From the NCBI GenBank assembly GCA_025359265.1, contig JANYHB010000035.1:1-58083 (forward strand): a stretch of 58,083 bases of DNA, given 5' to 3'. A program made the translations under genes and the position numbers. Origin of the DNA: Hyphomicrobiales bacterium. GTDB taxonomy: Bacteria; Pseudomonadota; Alphaproteobacteria; Rhizobiales; Aestuariivirgaceae. The number at the start of each line of letters is the position of its first letter. The first letter of the stretch is position 1. Shown here piece after piece: positions 14,635 through 26,451 of this stretch. Below the pieces are notes generated by a model. That model ran no database searches, was not told the DNA's origin, and saw only the letters and a list, made by a program, of their open reading frames with translations.

Positions 14635-15459
14635 ATGCCATTACCTCCGCTTCCACTAGTGAAACTTGACATAAAAATGTCCGAAGAGACGACTGACAAA
14701 TTCGTCAATGCGGCATTGGATGTAATTAGCCCCATAAGACACGGAATAGGCCTAATAGGTGATCAGATTCAATTTTATAGACTCTATCGCAAAGAGGCTC
14801 TTGCCAAAATTTATAGCCGAGCTGAGCCGAGAATTACTAAAATCGAAAAAAGAGCTGATCTAAGTCCAAAATTTGGGCTGCCCTATCTCGAAAAAGCATC
14901 CGCTGAAGACATTGATTCGGAACTAGTAGATTGGTGGGCAAATTTGCTGGTCAGTGCATTAGCAAACAAAGATCACCAACGTCCTCTATTTGTAGATTTT
15001 ATTTCAAAGATGACTAGCGCAGAAGCAAATTTCCTTGAGAAATTTTGGAGTACGATTGGTGGCGACAAATCTGCGACAGACAACCACTTCGAATTCATTT
15101 CTAAGTTCGTTCAATCTCGACACCTTGCAGCCGTCACCAGCAATGAATTTACTTCTGAAATCTATGAGTCATCCGTGCGCGTAATCTGTCAAGAGCTATT
15201 TGAGCATTCTCCCCAAAATGGAATTTTGCTCGCAGGCGGCAGATACGTCACAAATGGAGAAAAATCTGGTATTCCTAGTCACTTGGGAAAACCTTGGGAC
15301 AAGACCGCAATAGAAACTTGTATTATCTTGGGTTTATTGAAACGTGAAACAGTGGGTTTCGAGATTCTTGGCCCCTATATAACAACACATTATTTTGATT
15401 GCGACATTGTTTGCTTCACCCAAATTGGTGCTGACTTTATGACGGCGTGTCATGAATAA
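14635..15459 (+). CDS. DUF4393 / Abi-alpha-like protein set inside the pcc operon
   Basis: This 274-residue protein resembles the DUF4393 (Abi-alpha) family. The family core is visible: a hydrophobic GIGLIGDQIQFYR segment near residue 38, then DIDSELVDWWANLLVSAL near residue 98 and LFVDFISKMTSAEANFLEKFW. Some members are linked to abortive phage infection, others are uncharacterised, so a defence role is inference. The ATG at 14635 gives the longest frame; ATG at 14677 (MSEETTDKF) fits the family N-terminus better, and neither has a clear Shine-Dalgarno site. Base composition is visibly more AT-rich than pccB and pccA. It follows pccB by 8 bases and its last 8 bases overlap the pccA start, so it is embedded in the operon. 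No integrase, terminal repeat or second toxin/antitoxin gene is beside it. Confidence 0.7.
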   Translation: MPLPPLPLVKLDIKMSEETTDKFVNAALDVISPIRHGIGLIGDQIQFYRLYRKEALAKIYSRAEPRITKIEKRADLSPKFGLPYLEKASAEDIDSELVDWWANLLVSALANKDHQRPLFVDFISKMTSAEANFLEKFWSTIGGDKSATDNHFEFISKFVQSRHLAAVTSNEFTSEIYESSVRVICQELFEHSPQNGILLAGGRYVTNGEKSGIPSHLGKPWDKTAIETCIILGLLKRETVGFEILGPYITTHYFDCDIVCFTQIGADFMTACHE

Positions 15460-17464
15460 AATGTTCTCTAAAATCCTCATTGCCAATCGTGGAGAGAATG
15501 CTTGCCGCGTTATTAAGACGGCGCGCACCATGGGCATCAGGACGGTTGCGGTCTATTCAGATGCCGACGCACGTGCGTTGCATGTGAAGATGGCAGATGA
15601 GGCGGTTCACATCGGCCCTGCCCCATCGGCGCAAAGTTATTTGGTGATGGACAAGATCATCGCCGCCGCCAAACAAACCGGCGCTGAAGCAATTCATCCA
15701 GGTTATGGTTTCCTTTCAGAGAAGGCAGCTTTCTCAGCGGCCTGCGAAGCAGCGGGAATTGTCTTTATCGGCCCTCGCCCAAGAGCCATTGAAGCCATGG
15801 GAGACAAAATAGCGTCCAAGAAGTTGGCCATGGCCGCAGGCGTTTCCACTGTGCCTGGCTTCATGGGCGTGATTAGAGACGCTGACCATGCGGTCAAGAT
15901 CGCACTCGACATTGGCTATCCCGTGATGATCAAGGCTTCGGCGGGCGGTGGCGGCAAGGGCATGCGGGTGGCTTTCAATGATGCAGAAACGCGCGAGGGT
16001 TTGGCACTTTCACGCTCAGAAGCTCAATCAGCGTTTGGCGATGATCGCATCTTTATCGAAAAGTTTGTGGCTGAACCACGCCACATTGAGATTCAAGTGC
16101 TGGGCGATAACCACGGCAACATGATTTATTTGGGCGAACGCGAATGCTCCATCCAACGCCGCAACCAAAAAGTCATCGAAGAAGCCCCATCGCCGTTTCT
16201 TGATGCAGAGACACGCAGAGCCATGGGTGAGCAAGCTGTCGCCCTGGCAAAAGCGGTGGGCTACACGTCTGCTGGCACTGTCGAATTCATTGTTGACAGC
16301 AAACGTAATTTCTATTTTCTTGAAATGAACACGCGGTTGCAAGTGGAACATGCCGTCACTGAACTCATCACGGGCCTTGATTTGGTAGAGCGGATGATCC
16401 GCCTGGCGGCGGGCGAAAAACTGGCCCTCAAGCAAAGTGAGGTGAAGCTTAACGGTTGGGCAATTGAATGCCGGATATATGCGGAAGACCCTTATCGCAA
16501 CTTCTTGCCCTCTACTGGCCGCTTGACACGCTATCGCCCGCCACCCGAGGGTGTGAGGCGCGACAAAACAATTTTGCGAAATGACACCGGCGTTTATGAG
16601 GGTGGTGAGATTTCGATATACTACGATCCGATGATTGCCAAGCTGTGCAGTTGGGCACCCACACGCCTCGCAGCCATCACCGCCATGCAAGACGCTTTGG
16701 ATGAATTTGAAGTGGAAGGCATTGGCCACAACTTGCCTTTCTTGTCGGCGGTGATGGGGCATGAGCGGTTTCGCGGTGGAACCATCAACACCGCTTTCAT
16801 TGCCGAGGAATTTCCTGAAGGTTTCAAGGGTGTTCCGGCAAATGGGAATGACTTGGATGATCTGGCTCGCATCGCGGCTTTCATCCATGCAAAAATACAA
16901 GAGCGCGCTGCGCAAATCAGTGGCGCAATTCCCAACCATCAACGCAAGCTGGGAACGGATTGGGTTATGACGATAGGCACGAAAGCGATAACCGCCCATG
17001 TGGCGCAAGCGGCTTTGGGCCATAACATTGCATTGGATGGTGGGAATGCGTTGCTGGTGTCATCGGCGTGGCAACCTGGACAGACGCATGGACATTTCCG
17101 TTTCAATGGGCATGAGTTGAGCGTCAAAGTTTTTATTTCACCCAAAGGCATTCGCTTGCGCAGGCGCGGCATGGACATTCTGGCGCAAATTCGCACGCCC
17201 CATGTGGCTGCTTTGGCAACTTTGATGCCAGTGAAAAAGGCCCAGGATTTATCCAAGCATTTGCTTTGTCCGATGCCCGGGTTGCTGCGGGTGCTGTCGG
17301 TTAAGGTTGGTGATACGGTTGAGCCAGGCCAGTCCGTTGCCGTGGTTGAAGCCATGAAGATGGAGAATGTTTTACGCGCCATAAGTCATGCAAAAGTCAG
17401 GAATTTGAATGCCAAAGTCGGCGATAGCTTGGCGGTCGATCAGTTAATCATGGAATTTGAATGA
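15452..17464 (+). CDS. pccA: propionyl-CoA carboxylase alpha subunit (biotin carboxylase + biotin carrier)
   Basis: PccA carboxylates its own biotin with ATP and bicarbonate. The 670-residue protein begins at ATG 15452, overlapping the DUF4393 gene by eight bases; ATG at 15461 gives [12 protein letters not shown], the usual family start, and is equally likely. Domains are biotin carboxylase (about 4-450, with ATP-grasp loop [13 protein letters not shown] and [11 protein letters not shown]), a beta-rich linker (about 500-590) and a C-terminal biotinyl domain with EAMKMEN, biotinylated at K636. Its stop overlaps the next ATG as ATGA. All catalytic motifs are present, so insertion of the upstream gene has not damaged it. 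Confidence 0.95.
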   Translation: MNKMFSKILIANRGENACRVIKTARTMGIRTVAVYSDADARALHVKMADEAVHIGPAPSAQSYLVMDKIIAAAKQTGAEAIHPGYGFLSEKAAFSAACEAAGIVFIGPRPRAIEAMGDKIASKKLAMAAGVSTVPGFMGVIRDADHAVKIALDIGYPVMIKASAGGGGKGMRVAFNDAETREGLALSRSEAQSAFGDDRIFIEKFVAEPRHIEIQVLGDNHGNMIYLGERECSIQRRNQKVIEEAPSPFLDAETRRAMGEQAVALAKAVGYTSAGTVEFIVDSKRNFYFLEMNTRLQVEHAVTELITGLDLVERMIRLAAGEKLALKQSEVKLNGWAIECRIYAEDPYRNFLPSTGRLTRYRPPPEGVRRDKTILRNDTGVYEGGEISIYYDPMIAKLCSWAPTRLAAITAMQDALDEFEVEGIGHNLPFLSAVMGHERFRGGTINTAFIAEEFPEGFKGVPANGNDLDDLARIAAFIHAKIQERAAQISGAIPNHQRKLGTDWVMTIGTKAITAHVAQAALGHNIALDGGNALLVSSAWQPGQTHGHFRFNGHELSVKVFISPKGIRLRRRGMDILAQIRTPHVAALATLMPVKKAQDLSKHLLCPMPGLLRVLSVKVGDTVEPGQSVAVVEAMKMENVLRAISHAKVRNLNAKVGDSLAVDQLIMEFE

Positions 17465-19527
17465 TGTCGAAGCCAAACAAAGATGGCCTTGAAATTAAGC
17501 CTCTTTACACCGAGGATGATCTGGCTGGTCTGGCGCATTTGGATGGCAAACCCGGTGAAGCGCCCTATGCGCGCGGGCCCTATGCTTCAATGTATGCGGG
17601 CCGCCCGTGGACCATCAGACAATATGCGGGCTTTTCAACCGCTGAACAATCCAACGCGTTTTACCACATGGCTTTGGCTGCGGGGCAGAAGGGCCTTTCA
17701 GTGGCTTTCGATTTGGCCACACATCGAGGCTTTGATTCTGATCATCCACGGGTGGCTGCTGACGTGGGCAAAGCAGGTGTTGCGATTGATAGCGTTGAGG
17801 ATATGAAAATTCTTTTCAACGGCATTCCATTGAAAGAAATTTCTGTGTCCATGACAATGAGCGGGGCGGTGATACCCATCATGGCGATGTTCATTGTGGC
17901 GGGCGAGGAGCAAGGGCTAAAGCCTTCAGAACTTTCGGGGACAATTCAGAATGACATTCTAAAAGAATTTATGGTGCGCAACACTTATATCTATCCACCA
18001 GAGCCTTCGATGCGCGTCGTGTCAGACATTATCGCTTTCACCGCCAAAGCGATGCCGAAATTCAATTCGATTTCAATTTCAGGCTATCACATGCAGGAAG
18101 CTGGAGCCAATTTGGTTCAGGAACTTGCTTTCACGCTGGCCGATGGCCGCGAATATGTGCGGGCCGCAGTGGCGCATGGTTTGGACGTTGATGTTTTTGC
18201 GGGCAGGCTTTCGTTCTTTTTTGCTATCGGCATGAATTTCTTTGCCGAAGCTGCAAAACTGAGAGCCGCACGCTTGCTGTGGCACCGCGTGATGAGCGGT
18301 TTCAATCCGAAAAAACCTGAAAGCCTGATGTTGCGCACGCATTGCCAAACTTCTGGCGTCTCCCTGCAAGAGCAAGACCCATACAACAACATCATCCGCA
18401 CGGCTTATGAAGCACTGTCAGCCGTTCTGGGCGGCACGCAATCGCTGCATACAAATTCATTTGATGAAGCGATGGCCTTGCCTACAGAATTTTCGGCCCG
18501 CATTGCGCGCAACACACAACTTATTTTGCAGCATGAAACCGGTATCACCCAAGTAGCCGATCCACTGGCAGGCTCTTATTTTGTTGAAAGCATCACGGCG
18601 CAATTTGTTGATAAGGCCTGGGCGCTGATGGAAGAGATTGAGTCGCAAGGTGGGATGACCAAGGCCGTCGCGGCTGGTTTGCCCAAGCGCATGATTGAAG
18701 AAGCGGCTACGTTGAAGCAAGCAGCGGTAGACAAAGGTGAAACAGTTATTGTTGGCGTCAACAAATTCAGGCTTGAAGAGGAAGCCAAGCTGGTTACGCG
18801 TGAGATTGATAATTCAGCGGTGCGTGACGCACAGGTGATGCGCTTGGCACAGGTGAAGAATTCACGCGATGGCATTCGTGTGCAAGAGTCGCTGGCCGCA
18901 TTGCAGGCTGTTGCTAACTCAAGCAAGGGCAATTTGCTTGAAGCCGCAATATGCTGTGCTCGCACGCGCGCCACTGTGGGCGAAATCTCTGATGCGTTGC
19001 GTTTAGTATTTGGCGATCATGTTGCCTCGCCGCAGCTTGTGAAGGGCGTGCATGGCGGAGAATATAAAGATGATGCCGAATACAAATTCCTGACTGAACG
19101 CTTTGCAGTGCTGGCAAAAGCAAAAAAGGCCAAACTCCTTATCGCCAAGCTTGGACAGGACGGCCATGACCGTGGGGCGAAGTTGATTGCTGCGGCTTTT
19201 GCTGATTTGGGATTTGAGGTGATTGCCGGGCCGCTGTTTCAAACGCCACAAGAAGCTGCAAAACTTGGTATGCAAGAAAACGTGCAAGTCATCGGTGTTT
19301 CATCTTTGGCTGCGGGGCATAAAACACTTGTTCCGGAATTGATTGCGGCGTTGGACGCTGCAAAACGTCGCGACATCATTGTGGTGTGTGGCGGGGTTAT
19401 TCCGCGCGCTGACTATGATTTCCTAAAAGCCGCTGGCGTGGCCGAGGTGTTCGGCCCTGGCACCAATGTTTTGGATGCCATGCGCAGCGTGATGGATTTA
19501 CTGGAAGGCAAGCGCCGCAATGCGTAA
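17461..19527 (+). CDS. methylmalonyl-CoA mutase, fused large-subunit type
   Basis: This adenosylcobalamin enzyme isomerises (R)-methylmalonyl-CoA to succinyl-CoA, finishing the propionate route started by the flanking carboxylase. The 688-residue protein has the TIM-barrel substrate domain first ([54 protein letters not shown]) and the B12 domain last. The cobalamin-histidine motif DxHxxG is D567-G568-H569 to G572 in [26 protein letters not shown] is typical of scpA/mutB-type single-chain mutases. It is slightly shorter than the usual 710-730 residues, mainly at the N-terminus. Neither a methylmalonyl-CoA epimerase nor the MeaB chaperone is encoded in this window. Confidence 0.95.
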   Translation: MMSKPNKDGLEIKPLYTEDDLAGLAHLDGKPGEAPYARGPYASMYAGRPWTIRQYAGFSTAEQSNAFYHMALAAGQKGLSVAFDLATHRGFDSDHPRVAADVGKAGVAIDSVEDMKILFNGIPLKEISVSMTMSGAVIPIMAMFIVAGEEQGLKPSELSGTIQNDILKEFMVRNTYIYPPEPSMRVVSDIIAFTAKAMPKFNSISISGYHMQEAGANLVQELAFTLADGREYVRAAVAHGLDVDVFAGRLSFFFAIGMNFFAEAAKLRAARLLWHRVMSGFNPKKPESLMLRTHCQTSGVSLQEQDPYNNIIRTAYEALSAVLGGTQSLHTNSFDEAMALPTEFSARIARNTQLILQHETGITQVADPLAGSYFVESITAQFVDKAWALMEEIESQGGMTKAVAAGLPKRMIEEAATLKQAAVDKGETVIVGVNKFRLEEEAKLVTREIDNSAVRDAQVMRLAQVKNSRDGIRVQESLAALQAVANSSKGNLLEAAICCARTRATVGEISDALRLVFGDHVASPQLVKGVHGGEYKDDAEYKFLTERFAVLAKAKKAKLLIAKLGQDGHDRGAKLIAAAFADLGFEVIAGPLFQTPQEAAKLGMQENVQVIGVSSLAAGHKTLVPELIAALDAAKRRDIIVVCGGVIPRADYDFLKAAGVAEVFGPGTNVLDAMRSVMDLLEGKRRNA

Positions 19528-19530
19528 AGG

Positions 19531-19606
19531 TGGTGGGCCCGCCAGGACTCGAACCTGGAACCAGACGGTTATGAGCCGTCAGCTCTAACCATTGAGCTAC
19601 AGGCCC
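19531..19606 (-). tRNA. tRNA with CAU anticodon, probably tRNA-Ile2
   Basis: The minus strand folds as a complete 76-base cloverleaf with the 3' CCA encoded. The acceptor stem is GGGCCUG/CGGGCCC, the D stem GCUC/GAGC with an eight-base loop AAUGGUUA, the anticodon stem GACGG/CCGUC with loop CUCAUAA, and the T stem CCAGG/CCUGG with loop UUCGAGU. The anticodon is CAU. The short D loop and G/C acceptor match tRNA-Ile2, whose C34 is made lysidine by TilS, better than elongator tRNA-Met. Automated tools would probably label it Met. It lies opposite to both flanking genes. Confidence 0.9.
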
Positions 19607-19660
19607 GCCAATGGCAGGTGGTGGCTACATGATTTTAAGAATCTATGCTAGAGGCGGAAG

Positions 19661-21118
19661 ATGACAACAAAAAGCCTAGCACCAAAAGCCGCCGTTGCCG
19701 CGCTGATCAAGAGCCATGCAGAGGCCACCACTGCGCTTCACGACGCGCTACAGCGCTATTTTAAATCTCGCAAAGCCCCGACCGACAAAGAGCGCCAGAA
19801 ATTCCGCTATCCCGAATTGCGGGTGACTTATGTTGGAAAAGGCCTGCAGCCGCGCATTTCGCGCGCTTATGCCAAGTTCCAGGCGCCGGGAACCTATGCC
19901 ACCACGATTACGCAGCCCGCCACGTTTCAACACTATCTGGAAGAGCAATTAAGTTATTTGGTGAAGGACTATGATGCCAAAATTTCCGTAGGGCCTTCGC
20001 ACCAGGAAATTCCTTATCCTTACGTTTTAACCAACGGCAACGACTTGGGCGCTGAGGGCATTACTGCGGCCGAATTGGCCCTTCATTTCCCTATTCCTCT
20101 TTTGGCGCTTGTGGGCGATGAGATTGCCGACAGCCAATTGGAGGCACATCCTGGCCCACATCTGCCGCTGGCCCTCTTTGATGCCGTTCGCGTGGATTAT
20201 TCGCTCAAGCGCCTGCAACATTATACGGGCACACATTTTGATAAATTTCAGCCGTGGATTCTGCTTACCAATTACCACCGTTATGTTGATCAGTTCCAAG
20301 CTTGGGCGGTTGCCCAGTTGGCAACGGATGGGCCTTATGAGGCCTTGTTTCTGCCGGGTGGCGGCAAGATTACGCGCGGCATGAGCAAGGTTGCCGCACA
20401 AAAGGTGATTGATGATTGCCCGTGGCACAGGTTTCAAATGCCCGCCTATCATCTCTCGCGCGGTGACGGCGAGGGAGGCATTACGCTGGTGAACATTGGT
20501 GTTGGGCCTTCCAATGCCAAGAATATGACCGACCATCTGGCGGTGTTGCGGCCAAATTGCTGGTTGATGATCGGCCATTGTGGCGGGCTTCGCCAATCAC
20601 AACGCATCGGTGATTATGTTTTGGCGCATGCCTATTTGCGGCAAGACCGCATTCTCGATAATATCGTACCACCGGAAATTCCCATTCCGGCTTTGGCGGA
20701 AGTTCAGGTGGCGCTGCAACAAGCGGCCGCACAAGTGACAGGTGAGTCTGGCGAAGCTCTGAAAGCGCGCCTGCGTACCGGCACCATTATGACGCATGAT
20801 GATCGGAATTGGGAGTTGCGATGGACGTTAGAGCGCAAGCGCATCAATCTTTCGCGCGCAATTGCCATTGATATGGAAAGCGGTACGTTGGCTGCACAAG
20901 GTTATCGTTTTCGTGTGCCTTATGGCACTTTGCTCTGTGTCTCCGATAAGCCGCTTCATGGCGAGATTAAATTGCCCGGTGCGGCCAATGCGTTTTACGA
21001 TCGCGCCGTGGCAGAGCATCTGCTCATCGGCATTGCAGCGCTGGATAACATGCGCATAACGAAGAGCAGCTTGCATTCGCGCAAACTGCGCAGTTTTGAC
21101 GAGCCACCCTTTCGATAA
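19661..21118 (+). CDS. amn: AMP nucleosidase
   Basis: Amn cleaves AMP to adenine and ribose-5-phosphate and so adjusts adenylate pools. The 485-residue length fits the proteobacterial enzyme. The N-terminal half has GTYATTITQPATFQHYLEEQL; the C-terminal half is a nucleoside-phosphorylase-type domain with NIGVGPSNAKN, MIGHCGGLRQSQRIGDYVLA and AIDMESGTLAAQGYRFRVPYG, the last holding the ribose-binding glutamate. The ATG at 19661 is the natural start, and the protein has no signal peptide. It lies just past the divergent tRNA gene, and the SIMPL gene follows after about 70 bases. Confidence 0.93.
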   Translation: MTTKSLAPKAAVAALIKSHAEATTALHDALQRYFKSRKAPTDKERQKFRYPELRVTYVGKGLQPRISRAYAKFQAPGTYATTITQPATFQHYLEEQLSYLVKDYDAKISVGPSHQEIPYPYVLTNGNDLGAEGITAAELALHFPIPLLALVGDEIADSQLEAHPGPHLPLALFDAVRVDYSLKRLQHYTGTHFDKFQPWILLTNYHRYVDQFQAWAVAQLATDGPYEALFLPGGGKITRGMSKVAAQKVIDDCPWHRFQMPAYHLSRGDGEGGITLVNIGVGPSNAKNMTDHLAVLRPNCWLMIGHCGGLRQSQRIGDYVLAHAYLRQDRILDNIVPPEIPIPALAEVQVALQQAAAQVTGESGEALKARLRTGTIMTHDDRNWELRWTLERKRINLSRAIAIDMESGTLAAQGYRFRVPYGTLLCVSDKPLHGEIKLPGAANAFYDRAVAEHLLIGIAALDNMRITKSSLHSRKLRSFDEPPFR

Positions 21119-21188
21119 TTTATCACAAGTCATAAATAGGGCATAATTGCTAGAAAATATCCTATGTCATAAACAAGGATTTGGCCCG

Positions 21189-21896
21189 ATGAAAATAATT
21201 ATAACAGCGTTTTTGGCATTTGCCTTGATAGCCCCTCTCTCCGCAATGGCTGAGGATACAAAGAAAACCCACTTTTTAACATTGCAAGGGCATGGCGAAG
21301 TTAAGGCCAAGCCAGATTTGGCAATCGTTGAGATGGGCACCCTTTCACAGGCCGTTACAGCCAAGGCGGCGCTGGTTGCCAACACTGCCAAGGTGACAGC
21401 GATTTTTGCGATGCTGAAAGCCAACGGCATTGATGACAAAGATATTCAAACAAATAATTTTTCGGTAAGCCCGCGCTATGAGAGCAGCAAGATTTCGGCG
21501 AACGCGAATAAGATTGCGGGATATGATATTACGAATTCGGTGACGGTGACGGTTCATAGGCTGGCAGATTTGGGCACTATACTTGATCAAGCCGTAGAAT
21601 CCGGTTCCAATCAAATCAACAGTATTTCATTTGGGATAAATGAATCGCAAGCGCTGCAAGATGAAGCGCGCCAAGCAGCCGTTGCTGATGCGTTGCGACG
21701 CGCGAAATTACTGGTAGAAGCAGCTGGCACGAAGCTGGGCGCCATCGCAACGATCAGCGAAGGTAGTGGCAATGCGCCGATGCGGGAGCGTGGATTGCAA
21801 ATGGACGCGATGGCCAAGGCGTCTGCTCCGGTGCCCGTTGCCCAAGGCGAACTGACGGTTTCCGCCGAGGTGAATATGGTTTGGGAGTTGGAGTGA
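21189..21896 (+). CDS. periplasmic SIMPL-domain (DUF541) protein
   Basis: This is a secreted protein of 235 residues with a SIMPL domain. The ATG at 21189 is chosen because AAGGA lies just upstream and the product then opens with a clear signal peptide: basic MK, a hydrophobic stretch, and an AMA-ED cleavage site after residue 21. The mature part shows the family pattern LQGHGEVKAKPDLAIVEMG, the middle DDKDIQTNNFSVSPRY and the end GELTVSAEVNMVWEL. Related proteins form oligomeric rings and have been tied to oxidative or envelope stress; the substrate is unknown. The stop is three bases from the convergent rsmB-type gene. Confidence 0.85.
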   Translation: MKIIITAFLAFALIAPLSAMAEDTKKTHFLTLQGHGEVKAKPDLAIVEMGTLSQAVTAKAALVANTAKVTAIFAMLKANGIDDKDIQTNNFSVSPRYESSKISANANKIAGYDITNSVTVTVHRLADLGTILDQAVESGSNQINSISFGINESQALQDEARQAAVADALRRAKLLVEAAGTKLGAIATISEGSGNAPMRERGLQMDAMAKASAPVPVAQGELTVSAEVNMVWELE

Positions 21897-21899
21897 GTT

Positions 21900-23189
21900 T
21901 TAATTCATCCGCCGCATTATGGCCACGAAGAAACCGTCGGTGCCATGAGTATGTGGACTGAGTTGCAACGTGTCGGTTCGGCCATCAGCAGATTGCGGTG
22001 GCGTTGAAGCCATTGCCGCTGTCCATTGTTCTGGGTACGGAATAATTGTGAATTGACCATGCCTCTTCAGGAAAGCCTGCACTTGCTCGCCGTTTTCCTG
22101 TGGTAGAACTGAGCAGGTGAAATAGGCCAGTTTTCCACCCCTTCCCACGAGGGCTGCGGCTTGTTCTAAAAGTGCTACTTGCTCTTTCACCCGAATTTCT
22201 ATTTGCTTTTTACTGAGACGCCATTTGGCGTCTGGCTTCCTGCGCCAAGTGCCCGAACCAGTGCAGGGCGCGTCAACGACGACGAGATCATAACCGCCAA
22301 GCACTCTGATTTTTTGCGGCTCATCATAAGGCACCACTTCGATGCAGCTGGCCCCGCTGCGGGTGATGCGTTCAAAGATCGGGCGCAGGCGATGTTTGTC
22401 ACGGTCATAGGCTACCAGTTTGCTTGTGTTCTTCATGAGGGCCGCCAATGCCAAAGATTTGCCGCCTGCTCCCGCGCAGAGATCCAAAACGGTGTCATGC
22501 GGCTTCACGCCCGTAAGCAAAACCGCAAGTTGCGAGGCTTCGTCTTGCACTTCGAATTGGCCCAGGCCATGAGCCGGTTCGGCTTCAACACTAACATTGC
22601 GCACCTCTATACCTGATGCCGGAATTCGAAGGCCAATGCTGCTGAAAGGCGTTGGCTTTGCCGCAAACTTAGCAAAGGTTTGCAGAACCTCGATGCGCGA
22701 AGCCTTCAAGGTGTTGACTCGCAGATCAATCGGCGCACGCTGTGACAATGCAGCCATCTCTGAGACTAAATTGTCGCCAAATGTTTTGCGCAGGTCAGTC
22801 TCCAGCCATTGCGGAAAGTCACCAGTGATGTGGGGTGGCGCATCTTTTGGCAGTTGCAGGGCCAGTGCCTTTTTTTCTTGTGTCGTAAGCTCCCCCGGCC
22901 CGAATTGCTCTGTACACAGAGATTCGATCTCACTGGTCGGCAGTTGCCAGATTTCCGCCAAAGTTCCCAGGGTTAGGCCACGTGCTGTGTCGTTGCCCGC
23001 ACGCATGGCTGCGGTGTTGCGGTGACGAAGCGCATCATAAACCAAGGTTCCAATCACGTGCCTGTCAGTCGAGCCGGCAAAACGGTGGGTTTTGCCCCAA
23101 TCTTTTAACGCCTCTGAAGCCGGGCGATTGCGCGTGAAGATTTCGGCCAGAACTTCAATCGCCCCGGCAATGCGGCCCGCAAGTTTCAT
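21900..23189 (-). CDS. rsmB: RsmB-type 16S rRNA (cytosine-C5) methyltransferase
   Basis: This is a SAM-dependent NOL1/NOP2/Sun family RNA methyltransferase, 429 residues from the ATG at 23189. Upstream in-frame codons overlap the MAPEG gene and lack family similarity. The N-terminal NusB-like helical part is followed by the Rossmann domain with VLDLCAGAGGKSLALA (SAM site). Motif IV is DAPCTGSGTWRRKPD with C309, and motif VI is FTCSVLPQEN with nucleophile C359. It sits two bases after the MAPEG stop and reads leftward with it and guaB. RsmB against a related RNA m5C methyltransferase cannot be separated by eye. Confidence 0.85.
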   Translation of the reverse strand: MKLAGRIAGAIEVLAEIFTRNRPASEALKDWGKTHRFAGSTDRHVIGTLVYDALRHRNTAAMRAGNDTARGLTLGTLAEIWQLPTSEIESLCTEQFGPGELTTQEKKALALQLPKDAPPHITGDFPQWLETDLRKTFGDNLVSEMAALSQRAPIDLRVNTLKASRIEVLQTFAKFAAKPTPFSSIGLRIPASGIEVRNVSVEAEPAHGLGQFEVQDEASQLAVLLTGVKPHDTVLDLCAGAGGKSLALAALMKNTSKLVAYDRDKHRLRPIFERITRSGASCIEVVPYDEPQKIRVLGGYDLVVVDAPCTGSGTWRRKPDAKWRLSKKQIEIRVKEQVALLEQAAALVGRGGKLAYFTCSVLPQENGEQVQAFLKRHGQFTIIPYPEQWTAAMASTPPQSADGRTDTLQLSPHTHGTDGFFVAIMRRMN

Positions 23190-23191
23190 GA

Positions 23192-25158
<1,967 letters not shown>

Positions 25159-25197
25159 TCATTGCAGGCCCAAAGCATGCGTGCGATAATGCATGCC

Positions 25198-26172
25198 ATG
25201 AGCGAACTGCCTAAATTCGAGATTCTGGCCCCAAGGCCCAACGCCCATGCCCATCATGGGACAGGGCATTTGCATGACAGCGGCCATTTGCACGCGCCCG
25301 TTTCGTTTGGCTATGCCTTTGCGATTGGCATTTTGCTGAATGGCGGGTTTGTGGTGGGCGAGTTCATCTATGGGCTACTTATCAACTCGGTGGCGCTGCT
25401 GGCTGATGCTGGTCATAATTTATTTGATGTCCTTGGTTTGCTGGCCGCGTGGAGCGCTTATATCTTGGCCAAGCGCGCGCCAACATCGCGCTATACCTAT
25501 GGTTTTAAGAGCAGCACGATTTTGGCGGCGCTGTTTAACTGCGTGCTGTTGCTGGTGGCCGTTGGTGCAATTGGCTGGGAGGCGGCGCAGCGCCTGCGCG
25601 CACCCGTAGAAGTTCCAGGCTTTTGGGTAATGGTGGTGGCTGCGATTGGCATTTTCACCAATGGTGCAACAGCTTTGCTTTTCATGCGTGGGCGGCAGGA
25701 TGACATCAACATTCGTGGTGCCTATTTGCATATGGCGGGTGATGCCGCGGTGGCGGCCGGTGTGGTGCTGGCGGGCTTCTTGATGATAAGAACAGGCTGG
25801 CTGTGGCTTGATCCACTCACCAGTTTGGTCATCGTCGCGGTGATCGTATGGAGCAGCTGGAGTTTGATGACAGAGGCTTTGGCCATGTCGATGAAGGCCG
25901 TGCCATCAAAGATCAATCCAGATGACGTGCGCAAATTTTTGGCGGGGCAGCGCGGGGTGGCCAGTGTTCATGATTTGCATATCTGGGCGACAAGCACCAC
26001 CGACACCGCGTTGACCGCACATTTGGTTATGCCAAACGGACACCCCGGAGATCAATTTTTGGCCATGCTTTGCGAAGAGCTTGAGCACCACCACGGCATT
26101 GGCCATTCCACATTGCAGATTGAAACAAGCAGCAACACGGTGTGTGCCGCGCCTTGCGATGTGGCGGCGTGA
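25198..26172 (+). CDS. CDF family divalent metal cation exporter
   Basis: This is an inner-membrane Zn2+/Co2+/Cd2+ proton antiporter of the cation diffusion facilitator family, ZitB/CzcD-like, with 324 residues from ATG 25198. It has a histidine-rich N-terminus (HAHHGTGHLHDSGHLH), six hydrophobic helices, the transport-site residues in HNLFDVLGLLAAW (helix 2) and HMAGDAAVAAG (helix 5), and a cytoplasmic C-terminal domain with SVHDLHIWATS. The H-N-L-x-D and H-x-x-x-D metal sites favour zinc-type specificity; that is family-based inference. A HlyU-type gene and a 2-TM gene follow in the same direction. Confidence 0.9.
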   Translation: MSELPKFEILAPRPNAHAHHGTGHLHDSGHLHAPVSFGYAFAIGILLNGGFVVGEFIYGLLINSVALLADAGHNLFDVLGLLAAWSAYILAKRAPTSRYTYGFKSSTILAALFNCVLLLVAVGAIGWEAAQRLRAPVEVPGFWVMVVAAIGIFTNGATALLFMRGRQDDINIRGAYLHMAGDAAVAAGVVLAGFLMIRTGWLWLDPLTSLVIVAVIVWSSWSLMTEALAMSMKAVPSKINPDDVRKFLAGQRGVASVHDLHIWATSTTDTALTAHLVMPNGHPGDQFLAMLCEELEHHHGIGHSTLQIETSSNTVCAAPCDVAA

Positions 26173-26184
26173 GGGGAATTTAAA

Positions 26185-26451
26185 ATGAGTTTCTGGAGTC
26201 ATTTATTCAGCTCGCGCAAAACCACAGAAGTGCCTTCCAAATCATTGGAATATAAGGGCTATATTATAACGGCTGCACCCTTCAAGGCACCCGGAGGATG
26301 GCAGTTGGCGGGCCAAGTTCTGAAGGATGGTAAAGAGCATAAATTTGTGCGGGCCGATCAGTTTGCTGATCGCGATGAGGCTTGCACATTTGCTTTGAGC
26401 AAAGGCCAGTTGATTGTTGATCAACTTGGCGAGGCGATGTTCAAAGCATGA
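26185..26451 (+). CDS. HlyU family small protein
   Basis: This 88-residue protein belongs to the HlyU family. It shows the family pattern LEYKGYIITAAPF, GGWQLAGQV and KEHKFVRADQFADRDEA. It has no winged-helix DNA-binding motif like the Vibrio virulence regulator HlyU, despite the shared name. GAGGGGA precedes the ATG, and the gene starts 12 bases after the metal exporter. Its stop overlaps the next ATG as ATGA. The function is unknown; the neighbours suggest a link to metal handling. Confidence 0.75.
   Translation: MSFWSHLFSSRKTTEVPSKSLEYKGYIITAAPFKAPGGWQLAGQVLKDGKEHKFVRADQFADRDEACTFALSKGQLIVDQLGEAMFKA

Noticed and set aside
14627-15460. Insertion sequence or transposon carrying the DUF4393 gene
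   Set aside because: No transposase, terminal inverted repeats or target-site duplication are visible at either junction.
17461-19527. Cobalamin riboswitch controlling the mutase
   Set aside because: The mutase start overlaps the pccA stop, leaving no leader, and no B12-box-like element was noticed before pccB.
19531-19606. Elongator tRNA-Met as identity of the CAU tRNA
   Set aside because: The eight-base D loop and G/C-rich acceptor fit tRNA-Ile2 better; the CAU anticodon alone cannot decide, so Met is kept only as an alternative label.
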